Shown: positions 35,128 to 43,943 of the stretch, in pieces
Layout of the letters: each line of letters starts with the position of its first letter
Position numbering within the stretch: position 1 is the first letter of the stretch
NCBI GenBank assembly: GCA_021810145.1
Contig: JAJZJL010000005.1
Location: forward strand, 1 to 64,000
Length of the DNA stretch: 64,000 nt
Direction of reading: 5' to 3'
Source: Planctomycetota bacterium
Lineage (GTDB): Bacteria > Planctomycetota > Phycisphaerae > WQYP01
Program-made: the position numbers and the translations under genes
Notes under the pieces: generated by a model
Databases searched by the model: none
The model's input: only the letters and a program-made list of their open reading frames with translations
Told to the model about the DNA's origin: nothing

Positions 35128-37728
35128 ATGGGAAATAGCACCACGGATTCACAACCAGTAACCCGACGTCAGGTGTTGCAGGCGGCGGCGGGGGCCTCAG
35201 TGGCATTGGCTTTGACCGGGTGCAGCACGCCGGAGGGGCGGCCGGCCGCCACCGCGCCGGCTGAAGTTCCCGCGCCAGCCATGGCGGTGGATTTAACCGG
35301 CGATACGTGGACCATGCACGAAGATGGACAGGCCGACAAAATTGCCGCAATCGTTCCCGGTGCCACCTACACGGATCTGATGCGGGCCGGGAAAATTCCC
35401 AACCCCTATTATCGCGATGACAATGGCAAGGTGCAGTGGGTGGCGGAAAAAAACTGGATATATGAGCGCACTTTTGACGTTCCCGCGGAGATGCTCTCCA
35501 AACCCCACGTGGAACTCAAATGCCACGGGCTTGATACACTGGCTGCCATCTGGATCAATGACCGGGAAGTCGGCCGGACGGACAACATGTTCCGCGACTG
35601 GAGCTTTGATGTCCGCTCATATCTCAAGCCAGGCGGCAATACCATACGCATTAAATTTGATACGCTGACTCCCTATGTGGAAAGCAACCGGCAGGCATAC
35701 AAAGAAGCATACGGCATTGATCTAAGCGACGCCCGCAGTTGGGTGCGCAAGGCTCCGTATATGTGGGGATGGGATTGGTGCCGGGCGGTGCTCACACAGG
35801 GCATCTGGAAGCCCATTGAGATTCTTGCTTATGACGCGCGGATTACCGACCTGGGTATTCTGCAGCATCATGATGCGTCCGGTTCGGTGCATTTGAATAT
35901 CCAGACCACCGTTGCCGGGGCCAATTCCGGCGCGCAGGTGACCACGCGTGTGCTTTTCGGAGATCAGCTCATAGCCACCGCATCAGCGCCGGTGAAAAAT
36001 GGATTGGCGACATGTCACGTTGACGTTGCCAACCCAAAGCTGTGGTGGCCCAATGGAATGGGCGATCATCCGCTTTATGTGGTGGAATCGCGGTTGTATG
36101 AATCCGCCGGCAGCGTCGTGGAAGTGCTCGCGGCCGGGACACCCTCAACCGCCAAAGTCATTGACACCGTCCGGCGCCGCATCGGCCTGCGAAAAATTGA
36201 GGTTGTATCTCCCACCGGTGCGGTTGCCATGCATGTAAAAGTCAATGGCGTGCCGGTGTTTGTCAAAGGTGCGGACTGGATCCCCGCGGACAATATTCCC
36301 ACGCGCGTGACGCCGGAAACCCTTCGCTGGTATATGAAAAAGGCCATTGAATGTCATTTTAATTTTATCCGTCTGTGGGGTGGCGGCTATTACGAACAGG
36401 ATGAACTGTTTGATCTTTGCGACGAACTGGGCATCATGCTGCAGTTCGAGTTCAAATTCGCCAACGACACCTATCCGGTCAACGATCGCAAATGGATGGC
36501 CAACCTGCAGGCCGAATTGGATCAGCAGGTGCTGCGGTGCCGCAATCATCCATCGATTGTAATCTGGAGCGGCAACAATGAAATTCAGGATTTCAAGGGA
36601 TATTACCATCTGTTCCGCGATGTCATCGGCGGCACCGTGCACCGGTTGCTGCCGGGGGCCTTTTATGAAGTCGGCAGCGGTGCCGCCGGCAGCGGTGATA
36701 TTCACACCTGGGAGGTCTGGCATGCCATGGCACCATTTGAACAATTCCGAACGGTGGAAGGTTTTGTGACCGAATTTGGCATGCAGAGCTTTCCAGTACC
36801 CATGACGGTTGATGCCTATACCGATGCCGCCGATCGCCAGAGTGTCCATTCCCCGGTGATGCGCTATCATGAGCTTGACGGCAGCGGCCATGGCGTCGGC
36901 ATAATCATGCACTACACCAATATGTATTTTGGCAGATCACCGGAGAATTTCGACGATACGCTCTGGCTGACGCAAATTAATCAAGCGTATGGAATTCGTT
37001 ATGGTGTGGAGCACTGGCGACGCGATATGCCCCGCTCCATGGCGGCAACGATCTGGCAATACAACGACTGCTGGCCCGGTCCAACCTGGTCTATGACCGA
37101 TTACTATCGGCGGTTCAAAGCCATTCAATATCAAAGCAAACACTTCTTTGCGCCGATTCTCGTCAGCGGTATTCCTGATCCGACAACCGGTAAAGCGGAG
37201 TTGTATATCACCAGTGATCGGCAGAAAGATGTTTCAGGTGAATTGCGGTGGGTGGTAACCGATATGGCCGGTGCGGTGTTAAAGCAGGGTGAAATGCCGG
37301 TTCATATTCCCGCCCGTACCAGCCGCCTGGCCCACACGCTGAATCTGGCGGATCTTATCAGCAGCCACGGTGCGGGAAATCTGCTGATCTGGCCGGAAGT
37401 GCGCGTGGGCAGCCGGACGGTGGCGGAGAATGCTCTGTTTTTCGGGCGACCGGTGGAGCTTAAATTCCACAAGCCGCAGTTGGCGCTGCACGTCAGCGGC
37501 AGCGGACAACATTATGATCTGCGTATTGACGCCAATGCCCCGGCGTTGTGGGCGTTCGCCGATGTGAAAGATACCCCGGCGACTTATTCAGATAACTTTG
37601 TTGCCATCCGGCCCGGTCGCACCGCGGTTATTCATATTACGCTTGATGAGCCAATGTCGCCGGCAGATTTCCATCGCAAGCTGACGGTGCGCAGTATTTA
37701 TGATCTGGCACCGGATATGCGGGCCTGA
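35128..37728 (+). CDS. GH2 beta-mannosidase-like lipoprotein
   Basis: An 866-residue retaining glycosidase. The start at 35128 has CGGAG about 8 bases upstream. The N-terminus has a twin-arginine-like motif TRRQVLQAAAG and a lipobox LTGC, so Tat export and lipidation are likely. The domain order is GH2 sugar-binding (about 50-215, WVAEKNWIYERTFDVP), immunoglobulin-like, TIM barrel (GADWIPADNIPTR onwards, RLWGGGYYE) and C-terminal beta domains. The catalytic residues are E485 in WSGNNE (acid/base) and E549 in VTEFGMQSFP (nucleophile). The nearest family is beta-mannosidase rather than beta-galactosidase. It would release mannose from oligosaccharides produced by the neighbouring GH5. Confidence 0.9.
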   Translation: MGNSTTDSQPVTRRQVLQAAAGASVALALTGCSTPEGRPAATAPAEVPAPAMAVDLTGDTWTMHEDGQADKIAAIVPGATYTDLMRAGKIPNPYYRDDNGKVQWVAEKNWIYERTFDVPAEMLSKPHVELKCHGLDTLAAIWINDREVGRTDNMFRDWSFDVRSYLKPGGNTIRIKFDTLTPYVESNRQAYKEAYGIDLSDARSWVRKAPYMWGWDWCRAVLTQGIWKPIEILAYDARITDLGILQHHDASGSVHLNIQTTVAGANSGAQVTTRVLFGDQLIATASAPVKNGLATCHVDVANPKLWWPNGMGDHPLYVVESRLYESAGSVVEVLAAGTPSTAKVIDTVRRRIGLRKIEVVSPTGAVAMHVKVNGVPVFVKGADWIPADNIPTRVTPETLRWYMKKAIECHFNFIRLWGGGYYEQDELFDLCDELGIMLQFEFKFANDTYPVNDRKWMANLQAELDQQVLRCRNHPSIVIWSGNNEIQDFKGYYHLFRDVIGGTVHRLLPGAFYEVGSGAAGSGDIHTWEVWHAMAPFEQFRTVEGFVTEFGMQSFPVPMTVDAYTDAADRQSVHSPVMRYHELDGSGHGVGIIMHYTNMYFGRSPENFDDTLWLTQINQAYGIRYGVEHWRRDMPRSMAATIWQYNDCWPGPTWSMTDYYRRFKAIQYQSKHFFAPILVSGIPDPTTGKAELYITSDRQKDVSGELRWVVTDMAGAVLKQGEMPVHIPARTSRLAHTLNLADLISSHGAGNLLIWPEVRVGSRTVAENALFFGRPVELKFHKPQLALHVSGSGQHYDLRIDANAPALWAFADVKDTPATYSDNFVAIRPGRTAVIHITLDEPMSPADFHRKLTVRSIYDLAPDMRA

Positions 37729-37923
37729 TCGCGATATTGCCCTCAACGCAGTGATCTGCGGTTCAGCCTTTGGCGCTGCGAATGACCATAAGCAGTCTGC
37801 CATAGGCCGATCTTGGCCCGTTGCGCTGGGTTGCATTGCATGTGGTGAAATCGTGCGATTTATCGCAACGATGTGAAAGAGAAAATCACCCGGTGTGACA
37901 ATTGATGTAAGCAAAAAAATAAT

Positions 37924-40413
37924 TCAGGCATCGCTGCTCAACGCATATTTCCGGGCCAGCAGCATGGCAGTCAGTGCGGTCAGAACTGCCAGGAGCCAGG
38001 ATGTCTCGGCCAGGGGAAGCACTGTGCGGCGGCCGGGATGCCAACGCAGTGCGGACGGGGCATTACCGGCAATAGCCGTTACACCGGGCCATGGGCATTG
38101 CTGAACGTGTCCGGTGGCCGGGAAATAGCAATTGGGCAGCCGCGGCGGACTGATGCGCCCGACGACGGCCGGTTGTCTTTGCTTTCCTCGACCAGGACGT
38201 TGCCATACTGTTGCGGCAAAAGTGTCAACACGGTCAGGCAAGATGGTGCGATATTCGCCCGGTGCTATTTGTGGCAGAGGAAATGTCAGGATTTTCCCAT
38301 GCTGTGTTACCACCGTAAGGCCTAATTGACGCTGATTCAGAAATTGCCCATTACGAGTCGCCTGCACGTCAAGCTGCCATCGACTGTTTCGACGAATGGC
38401 GGAAATATAAAAATGGTCTTCGCCCGCCGGGGCTTTGACCCTGTTGAGAAGCGTGCCGCGAAGGACCGCGGCAGCGGCAGAGTTGTCCGAAAAGGAGATT
38501 GCCGCAACCCTGCCCAGACCGCGCCGCCAAATGGCCGCCAGACTGTGTTGACCACTGCGCGCCAGGAGCGTGATTCCGGCTTTGGGATATACGCGATCCC
38601 ACCGCTTGGTCTGCCCCTGAAAATTCAGCGAACGGGCAGTCCAATGCATATTCCCCTCTTGCGTCTTTCCCTGAATGTCTCGTGCGACTGCGAATCGCAA
38701 AAAATGGCCCCATTGGCTGAAATGCTGCATCGGCAATTCGATGGAGCCGGTCTGCGCAAGCAGTTGTCTGGTTGCACGACTCAAGTGACCCGGTGCAATA
38801 ACCGCCAGATGCACAGCTTGACGCAGCAGGATTTTTTTCCAGGCTGGTACGTTCAGGTGCGGAATTCGACCGTCCGTGACCAGAATAAGCGATGACCTTT
38901 TTGTCAGCAGGCGTTGCAGAGCAGGTAATGCCGAATCCGGACGCGTGGGGCCATTGGGAACAATTTTCGCCAGTAATTGCGGCAGCAGGGGACGTACGGT
39001 TTGTGCCTTACCGTCCACTAATTTCCGGGTGCTGCCGGAGAATAATAAAATGGTGATTTGATCATTGGGTTGAAGCAGTTGTGTCGCAGCGCAAAGAGCA
39101 TGAGCGGCCAGTGCGAATCGCGTAACGCCCGAAGTTGTCGAATTGCCAAGTGATCCGCTGACATCCAACAGAAATATGAAGTGCCGCGGCTTGGGGTGTG
39201 GAGGCAGACTGGATAATGGCGAAAGTTGTTCCAGTAAGGATGCGGCACCGTGGGCTCCCCGGGGCAAGCCGTATCCGCCGGGGCCAAATGCGTTTTGTGT
39301 TCCGGTAATCAGCAGGCCGCCGCCCAGGTGTCGTACATAGTCGGATATTTTTTTCTCAGCGCCGATCGGTAGATCACGAACCGCAATATCGTCCAGAACC
39401 AAAGCTTGAAAACGCCCAAGGGTACGCAGTGAACCGGGGAATTCCGCCGGTGATCTGTATTGCGCAATCCAGTCTGGTATCTTGTGATCAGGCGTAGAGT
39501 GATGGTTTGTGATAATCAGTACGCGGGGCAAGCCCCACGCGGGAATTACGACACTGGCGTTGTTATCGCCGGGCCAGAGATCATGGCTGCCAAGCGTAAC
39601 GGTAATGGTGGAATTCCTGGAGATCATGCGGCGGGGCAGCGGCGGCAGCAGTACCATTTTTGTTCCGGAATGAACGAAACGCAGCGGCGTTTGGAACAGA
39701 TTCTGCGCACCGGCATGTTCCACGAGCATGGTTGCGGCGGGACCCGTGGAACGCACGGTAAGCCGCAGTTGTGGCAGAGGGGGCGGCACCGTTCCAGACA
39801 ACTGCTTCGGTGCCGCGACCGGGGCATACCCCAAGTGTAAATGCGTAATGCCGATATCGGTTTTGTCAGGCGGAATAACCGTTACGGCAATCGGCGCAGC
39901 GGGTGAATCGGTATGATCGGGTAACTTCCAGTTCAAAAGACCGGCAGTGAATATCCAGCAGGGGGTTGATCCGGTAAACGCCAGAAGATGTTTTATGTCA
40001 GCCGGTGCATGCGCTGCGGCGGCCAATGGGACATTCTGCGCGGTTAATTGCTCCAGGCTGGCGTTTGATGCAATAATATGCGGATGTGACGCGAAAGATA
40101 CCAGTGTAATGGGAATATCACGCCCCAGATGCTTTTTCAGAAATCTCTGCAGCCAAAGCGGCTCATGCCACGGCGCGGTAACAGTTGCGGGAGAATTATC
40201 CAATGCCACGATGATTCGTCTGGCTGATGTGGAGTAATGCATGACCGGTTCGCTGGCGGCCAAAAGAGCCAGCACCGCGGCAAGCGAGGGCAGAGCGATG
40301 GAATACATTTTCCAGGCAGCCGTGCGCGAGCCGGCGAGAAAAAGCGAAGCCGCCGCTACCGGTAGAACAATAAGCAGTAACACAAGCAAGTCAGGATTGT
40401 GGAATTCCAGCAT
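37924..40413 (-). CDS. membrane protein with von Willebrand factor A domain
   Basis: An 829-residue membrane protein. Two N-terminal hydrophobic helices (LLVLLLIVLPVAAASLFLAG and MYSIALPSLAAVLALLAAS) and a C-terminal one near residue 805 frame an extracytoplasmic region. That region contains a glutamine-amidotransferase-like fold (ISDYVRHLGGGLLITG, then GPGGYG) and a vWA domain with the MIDAS start FLLDVSGSLGNS near residue 420 and VTDGRIPH further on. This matches the BatA/large planctomycete vWA family often found with MoxR ATPases and DUF58 proteins, which are absent next to it here. The role is unknown. ATG at 40413; no clear ribosome site. Confidence 0.78.
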   Translation of the reverse strand: MLEFHNPDLLVLLLIVLPVAAASLFLAGSRTAAWKMYSIALPSLAAVLALLAASEPVMHYSTSARRIIVALDNSPATVTAPWHEPLWLQRFLKKHLGRDIPITLVSFASHPHIIASNASLEQLTAQNVPLAAAAHAPADIKHLLAFTGSTPCWIFTAGLLNWKLPDHTDSPAAPIAVTVIPPDKTDIGITHLHLGYAPVAAPKQLSGTVPPPLPQLRLTVRSTGPAATMLVEHAGAQNLFQTPLRFVHSGTKMVLLPPLPRRMISRNSTITVTLGSHDLWPGDNNASVVIPAWGLPRVLIITNHHSTPDHKIPDWIAQYRSPAEFPGSLRTLGRFQALVLDDIAVRDLPIGAEKKISDYVRHLGGGLLITGTQNAFGPGGYGLPRGAHGAASLLEQLSPLSSLPPHPKPRHFIFLLDVSGSLGNSTTSGVTRFALAAHALCAATQLLQPNDQITILLFSGSTRKLVDGKAQTVRPLLPQLLAKIVPNGPTRPDSALPALQRLLTKRSSLILVTDGRIPHLNVPAWKKILLRQAVHLAVIAPGHLSRATRQLLAQTGSIELPMQHFSQWGHFLRFAVARDIQGKTQEGNMHWTARSLNFQGQTKRWDRVYPKAGITLLARSGQHSLAAIWRRGLGRVAAISFSDNSAAAAVLRGTLLNRVKAPAGEDHFYISAIRRNSRWQLDVQATRNGQFLNQRQLGLTVVTQHGKILTFPLPQIAPGEYRTILPDRVDTFAATVWQRPGRGKQRQPAVVGRISPPRLPNCYFPATGHVQQCPWPGVTAIAGNAPSALRWHPGRRTVLPLAETSWLLAVLTALTAMLLARKYALSSDA

Positions 40414-40498
40414 CAATACATATTACCACCAATAGCCCCGCCGGGCAGGCGGAGGATCGGAACACCTGAGACAGTTGCAACCAACTGACGTGTCCTGG

Positions 40499-41029
40499 TT
40501 ATAGCACTTTCCATGGCACACCGGCGGCAGGCGTGTTAGTGATGTTCAAAACCAGCGGGGCGCGATCTGTTGCACTAACGAGCTGCTTGAGCTTTTGGTG
40601 CACGTTGGTGGAAAAATTATAGGGGAATAATTTGGTATGTTGGCCAGTGTGGGGCTCAAGATGCAAGACGATGCGTTTGGTTGATGCTGTCATCGCCGCG
40701 AAAGCATGTTGTTTCTCAAGCGGAGCGGTGGCATTTGTGCTTGCATGGCGTAGTCCAGTAAGTGTATCGGCCACCTTGTCGGCGATGGTTTGCGCCAAGC
40801 CGCCGAGATTGCAGGGTTTCGGCGGGCGGGTGATCACGCGAAAGTCCTTTGCCTCGATCAGCCACGTTGTACGGGTAGCCGTAAGATGGTCCACTGCAAC
40901 CACGTCCATGGCTTTTTTAGTCCCGCGTGCGTTGTAGATAAGACGGTAGTGATTCCATTGGTCATATCGCTGCGCTTTGACATTTGGCGCGAATATGAAC
41001 GTTAACGAATCTACCTGAAGCTGTGACAT
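40499..41029 (-). CDS. PD-(D/E)XK nuclease-like protein of an ATPase pair
   Basis: A 176-residue soluble protein. Residues 38-62 read as a PD-(D/E)XK core: a strand with D42 in AMDVVAVD, then WLIEAKDF with E59 and K61, followed by a helix (LAQTIADKVADTLTG). This arrangement (D-x16-E-x-K) is the metal-dependent nuclease active site of many restriction enzymes. No binding domain is visible beyond it. GAGG lies just upstream of the start, and the gene begins 9 bases after the stop of the ATPase gene on the same strand. The pair strongly suggests a joint function. The nuclease call is inferred from motif order, not from a family match. Confidence 0.7.
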   Translation of the reverse strand: MSQLQVDSLTFIFAPNVKAQRYDQWNHYRLIYNARGTKKAMDVVAVDHLTATRTTWLIEAKDFRVITRPPKPCNLGGLAQTIADKVADTLTGLRHASTNATAPLEKQHAFAAMTASTKRIVLHLEPHTGQHTKLFPYNFSTNVHQKLKQLVSATDRAPLVLNITNTPAAGVPWKVL

Positions 41030-41038
41030 CGTTCCTCA

Positions 41039-42112
41039 TTACCCATGGGTTTCGGGTGCTACGCCCATTTCAGTATCAATGTATCGCTCCGACTGTTGCA
41101 AGTCTTCGTCAAGGGCGGTGATATCACCAATTTCATCCATGGTTGAGCCTTGGCGAACTTCCACCGCACCACCCTGACCGACATGCAATCCGAAGCAGCG
41201 GGAATTAAGGGACTTAAATTCCCGCTGCTGGAGAATATGTAACTCCCGCATAAGGAACAGGCTATGAGTGGCAATAAATGCCTGGATGCCCCTTTCCACG
41301 AGTCGCAGAATGGTACGGGCGACAGTCCGGATTATTTTCGGATTGAGATTGGATTCGGGTTCGTCCCAAAATAGATAGCCTTTGTCAAGCAAGGAGCCGG
41401 TCGCTATGAGCCTCGCGATTGTCGCCAACTTGCGCAGGCCCTCCGCCACAAGGTGCATTTCCATCCGGCCGGAGGCTTGTTTGAGATAAAACCTTCCGGC
41501 GTCGTCTAGTTCAACAGTTCCCCGCATCGCATCTTCCAGTGGAGCGAGTAGCTCCTTAATTGCACCGGTGCGGGGGCCTTTTGCCAGCGGCGCTCCGAGA
41601 AGTATACATGTGTCGCGCCAGGTTTCCTCGAACGAAAGGTGCGTGGTTTCATAAAGCGACACAAAGCCCGGCGATATTGTTAATAGTTCCCGCGTGGGAA
41701 TAAATACCGGCATTTTCTCATCCGGTCCGGCAGGGAAGCGTTCTAGCGTCACCTGGGTTTTTGCCGCGGTTGAGAACTTAAATCTTAGCAGTTGCGCCGG
41801 AGTACCAAGCCTGCACTCAACTGAGCACTTATTGCGCCCACGTTGCCTGCGGACCAGTCTGCCCAGGCCGTCCGGGCGCAAGACGCCTTGCAATTTATTG
41901 GCAATCTCACGTTCAATCTGTGGCTCTCCCGCGGGGGGGCCACCATTGCGTCTTGCTTGGGCTGCAACGACTGCCAATGCGGAGTAGGCGGCTTTGAGAA
42001 GGTGTGATTTTCCCGATCCATTTTCGCCAATGATGACATTCAGATTCGTTCCGAAATTTAGCTTCGCATCGGGGAAAACCGTGAAATTCTTAAGATTTAA
42101 AGACTTTAACAT
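41039..42112 (-). CDS. SMC/ABC-type AAA ATPase (OLD-like, no TOPRIM)
   Basis: A 357-residue ATPase starting MLKSLNLKNFTVFPDAKLNF. Walker A is GENGSGKS (29-36), a signature-like motif LVAEGLRKL is at 221-229, Walker B is YLFWDEPE (246-253) and the switch region is ATHS (281-284). It is an ABC/SMC-superfamily enzyme of the RecF/AAA_15/AAA_21 kind. It ends near the ATPase core with no TOPRIM domain, unlike OLD or GajA. It is the first gene of a two-gene unit with the PD-(D/E)XK protein. Similar ATPase-nuclease pairs (Septu, Gabija, PARIS) act in anti-phage defence; this pairing does not match any of them exactly as I know them. Confidence 0.85.
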   Translation of the reverse strand: MLKSLNLKNFTVFPDAKLNFGTNLNVIIGENGSGKSHLLKAAYSALAVVAAQARRNGGPPAGEPQIEREIANKLQGVLRPDGLGRLVRRQRGRNKCSVECRLGTPAQLLRFKFSTAAKTQVTLERFPAGPDEKMPVFIPTRELLTISPGFVSLYETTHLSFEETWRDTCILLGAPLAKGPRTGAIKELLAPLEDAMRGTVELDDAGRFYLKQASGRMEMHLVAEGLRKLATIARLIATGSLLDKGYLFWDEPESNLNPKIIRTVARTILRLVERGIQAFIATHSLFLMRELHILQQREFKSLNSRCFGLHVGQGGAVEVRQGSTMDEIGDITALDEDLQQSERYIDTEMGVAPETHG

Positions 42113-42322
42113 TGTTCAGGAGTCTAATCCCTGTAATGGGGAAATGTCAAACATCCGGTGATCAGCTTTGGCAGTGTAGCTCTGCGGGAATAATTGACAC
42201 ATCATGCTCCAAAGACCACTGTGCGGGGCATGAATCCTGTTTATGCCAGGGTTGGCCGAAAGGCGGCTCAATGTGTTGGTGCCACAACACGCCGATTGAA
42301 TGACGCGAATTGCCGGGATATT

Positions 42323-43873
42323 TCAGTTGCTGGCTGTGGATGCGGGAATGGACCTCATATCCTTATCCAGTGCGTCCGCGGCGATCCAGCCGGACATCAG
42401 GGCCATGGGCATGCCTGGGCCGGGATGAGCCGAGCCGCCGGCAAAATATAAGCCTTTGACATCGCGGCTGCGGTTGGCCGGCTTGAATGCTCCATTGAAG
42501 CGGCCATGGCTGGCCAGGCCGTAAATGGCCCCGTTCCATACATGGTAGCGATCACGAATATCTTCCGGGGTTAATGCGCGCTGTGACACAATTCGGGATT
42601 CCAAATCGGTTAATCCGGCGGTGCGGGCAAGCTTTTCAAAAATAACGCGGCGATAATCCGGAAGCATCTTTTTCCAGTCCTGACCGGGGCGCAGATACGG
42701 CGTATGCACAAGAATATACAGCGCCTCGCCGCCAGGGGGCGCTACCGTCGGATCGCTGACGGCCGGTGCGCACAGATAACACGTCGGATCGGCGGCGGGA
42801 ACGCCGCGCTGATAAATATCGTGAAATTCCTCTTCCGGATTACGGGAAAATACAAAATCATGGTGCGCCAGTTGATCGTAGCGTTTATTTAATCCCAGAT
42901 ATAAAACCACGCCCGAACATGCCGGCACATAATTGCGGCGTTTGTGAAATTTTCGCGAGGGTTCTTCCGGCAGCAATTCTTTGTGCGTTAAAACCACATC
43001 CGAATTGCTTATCACGGAAGATACCGGAAATTCACGGCCTTCGGCGCTTACCACGGCGGTAACCCGGCTTCCGTCGGTGGCGATTTGTTTTACGGGACAG
43101 CCGGTGTGAAATTCAACATTCAATCTCCGAGCCAGCTTTTCCAGAGCTTCAGGCACCGCCCGGGTGCCGCCGCGGGGATACCATATCCCCTCACTGATCT
43201 GCATATCCGCAATGCCCATAAGCACCGCAGGGGAAAGCGCCGGAGCCGATCCGACATACTGCGTGAAGTGATCCACCATTTGCGCAATGCGCGGCTCATG
43301 AATGATGGATCGCACGGTATCGCCCAGCATGCGGCCAAGCTTCATATTCATCAGATCACGCAATACAGAAAGTTGCAGGCTGCCCTTGAAATCAAATGTA
43401 TCACCGATCGAACCGATGGATTTCCAGAAAAAATATTTATCCGAGGCGTCGCGCATGAGTTTGGATTGCCGCAGCATTTGCGCATATTGCATATCGGCGG
43501 ATTTGCCCGGAGCGAATGTATTGATATTCTCCGCCATTTTCTGCGGATCTTCGACCAGATCCAGAATACCGCCGCCATCAAAAAAGCATCGCCACTGCGG
43601 ATCCAGTCGCACGAGATGCAATGCCTCTTCGAGCTGCACCCCGGCTTCGGAAAAAATGCGGCGCAGAACAAAGGGCATCAGAAGAATGGTTGGACCCATG
43701 TCAAAGCGGAATCCCGCATCTTTGTGTACCGCCGCCTTTCCTCCCAGATAGTCATTTTTTTCAAATAGAGCCACGCGGTATCCGCGACCCGCCAGTGTGC
43801 ATGCCGCAGCCAGTCCGCCCAGTCCGCCGCCGATAATTCCAACAGGGTGCTTATTGGTGTTTCCCATTAACAT
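42323..43873 (-). CDS. crtNb: phytoene-desaturase-family oxidase (CrtNb/CrtP-like)
   Basis: A 516-residue FAD enzyme. The N-terminal dinucleotide-binding motif is VGIIGGGLGGLAAACTLAGR with FEKNDYLGGKAA, and the C-terminal FAD motif is GLYFAGGSAHPGPGMPM. The CrtI/CrtN fold is clear. It lies third in an order desaturase, aldehyde dehydrogenase, desaturase, which matches the crtN-ald-crtNb clusters of C30 carotenoid makers such as Methylomonas. By that parallel it would oxidise the terminal methyl of a diapocarotene to the aldehyde. The substrate is inferred from gene order and not visible in the sequence. The start is 43873, or 43867 with the second ATG. Confidence 0.8.
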   Translation of the reverse strand: MLMGNTNKHPVGIIGGGLGGLAAACTLAGRGYRVALFEKNDYLGGKAAVHKDAGFRFDMGPTILLMPFVLRRIFSEAGVQLEEALHLVRLDPQWRCFFDGGGILDLVEDPQKMAENINTFAPGKSADMQYAQMLRQSKLMRDASDKYFFWKSIGSIGDTFDFKGSLQLSVLRDLMNMKLGRMLGDTVRSIIHEPRIAQMVDHFTQYVGSAPALSPAVLMGIADMQISEGIWYPRGGTRAVPEALEKLARRLNVEFHTGCPVKQIATDGSRVTAVVSAEGREFPVSSVISNSDVVLTHKELLPEEPSRKFHKRRNYVPACSGVVLYLGLNKRYDQLAHHDFVFSRNPEEEFHDIYQRGVPAADPTCYLCAPAVSDPTVAPPGGEALYILVHTPYLRPGQDWKKMLPDYRRVIFEKLARTAGLTDLESRIVSQRALTPEDIRDRYHVWNGAIYGLASHGRFNGAFKPANRSRDVKGLYFAGGSAHPGPGMPMALMSGWIAADALDKDMRSIPASTASN

Positions 43874-43943
43874 TGTTTGTATCTATACCTCAAGAAATGA
43901 ACATATTTGTTTGAACATTCTGTCCATACATCACACGATGGCC

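Noticed and set aside
40499-42112. Assignment of the ATPase pair to Septu, Gabija or PARIS
   Set aside because: The partner has no HNH, helicase or TOPRIM features, and the ATPase has no TOPRIM extension, so none of the named systems fits.
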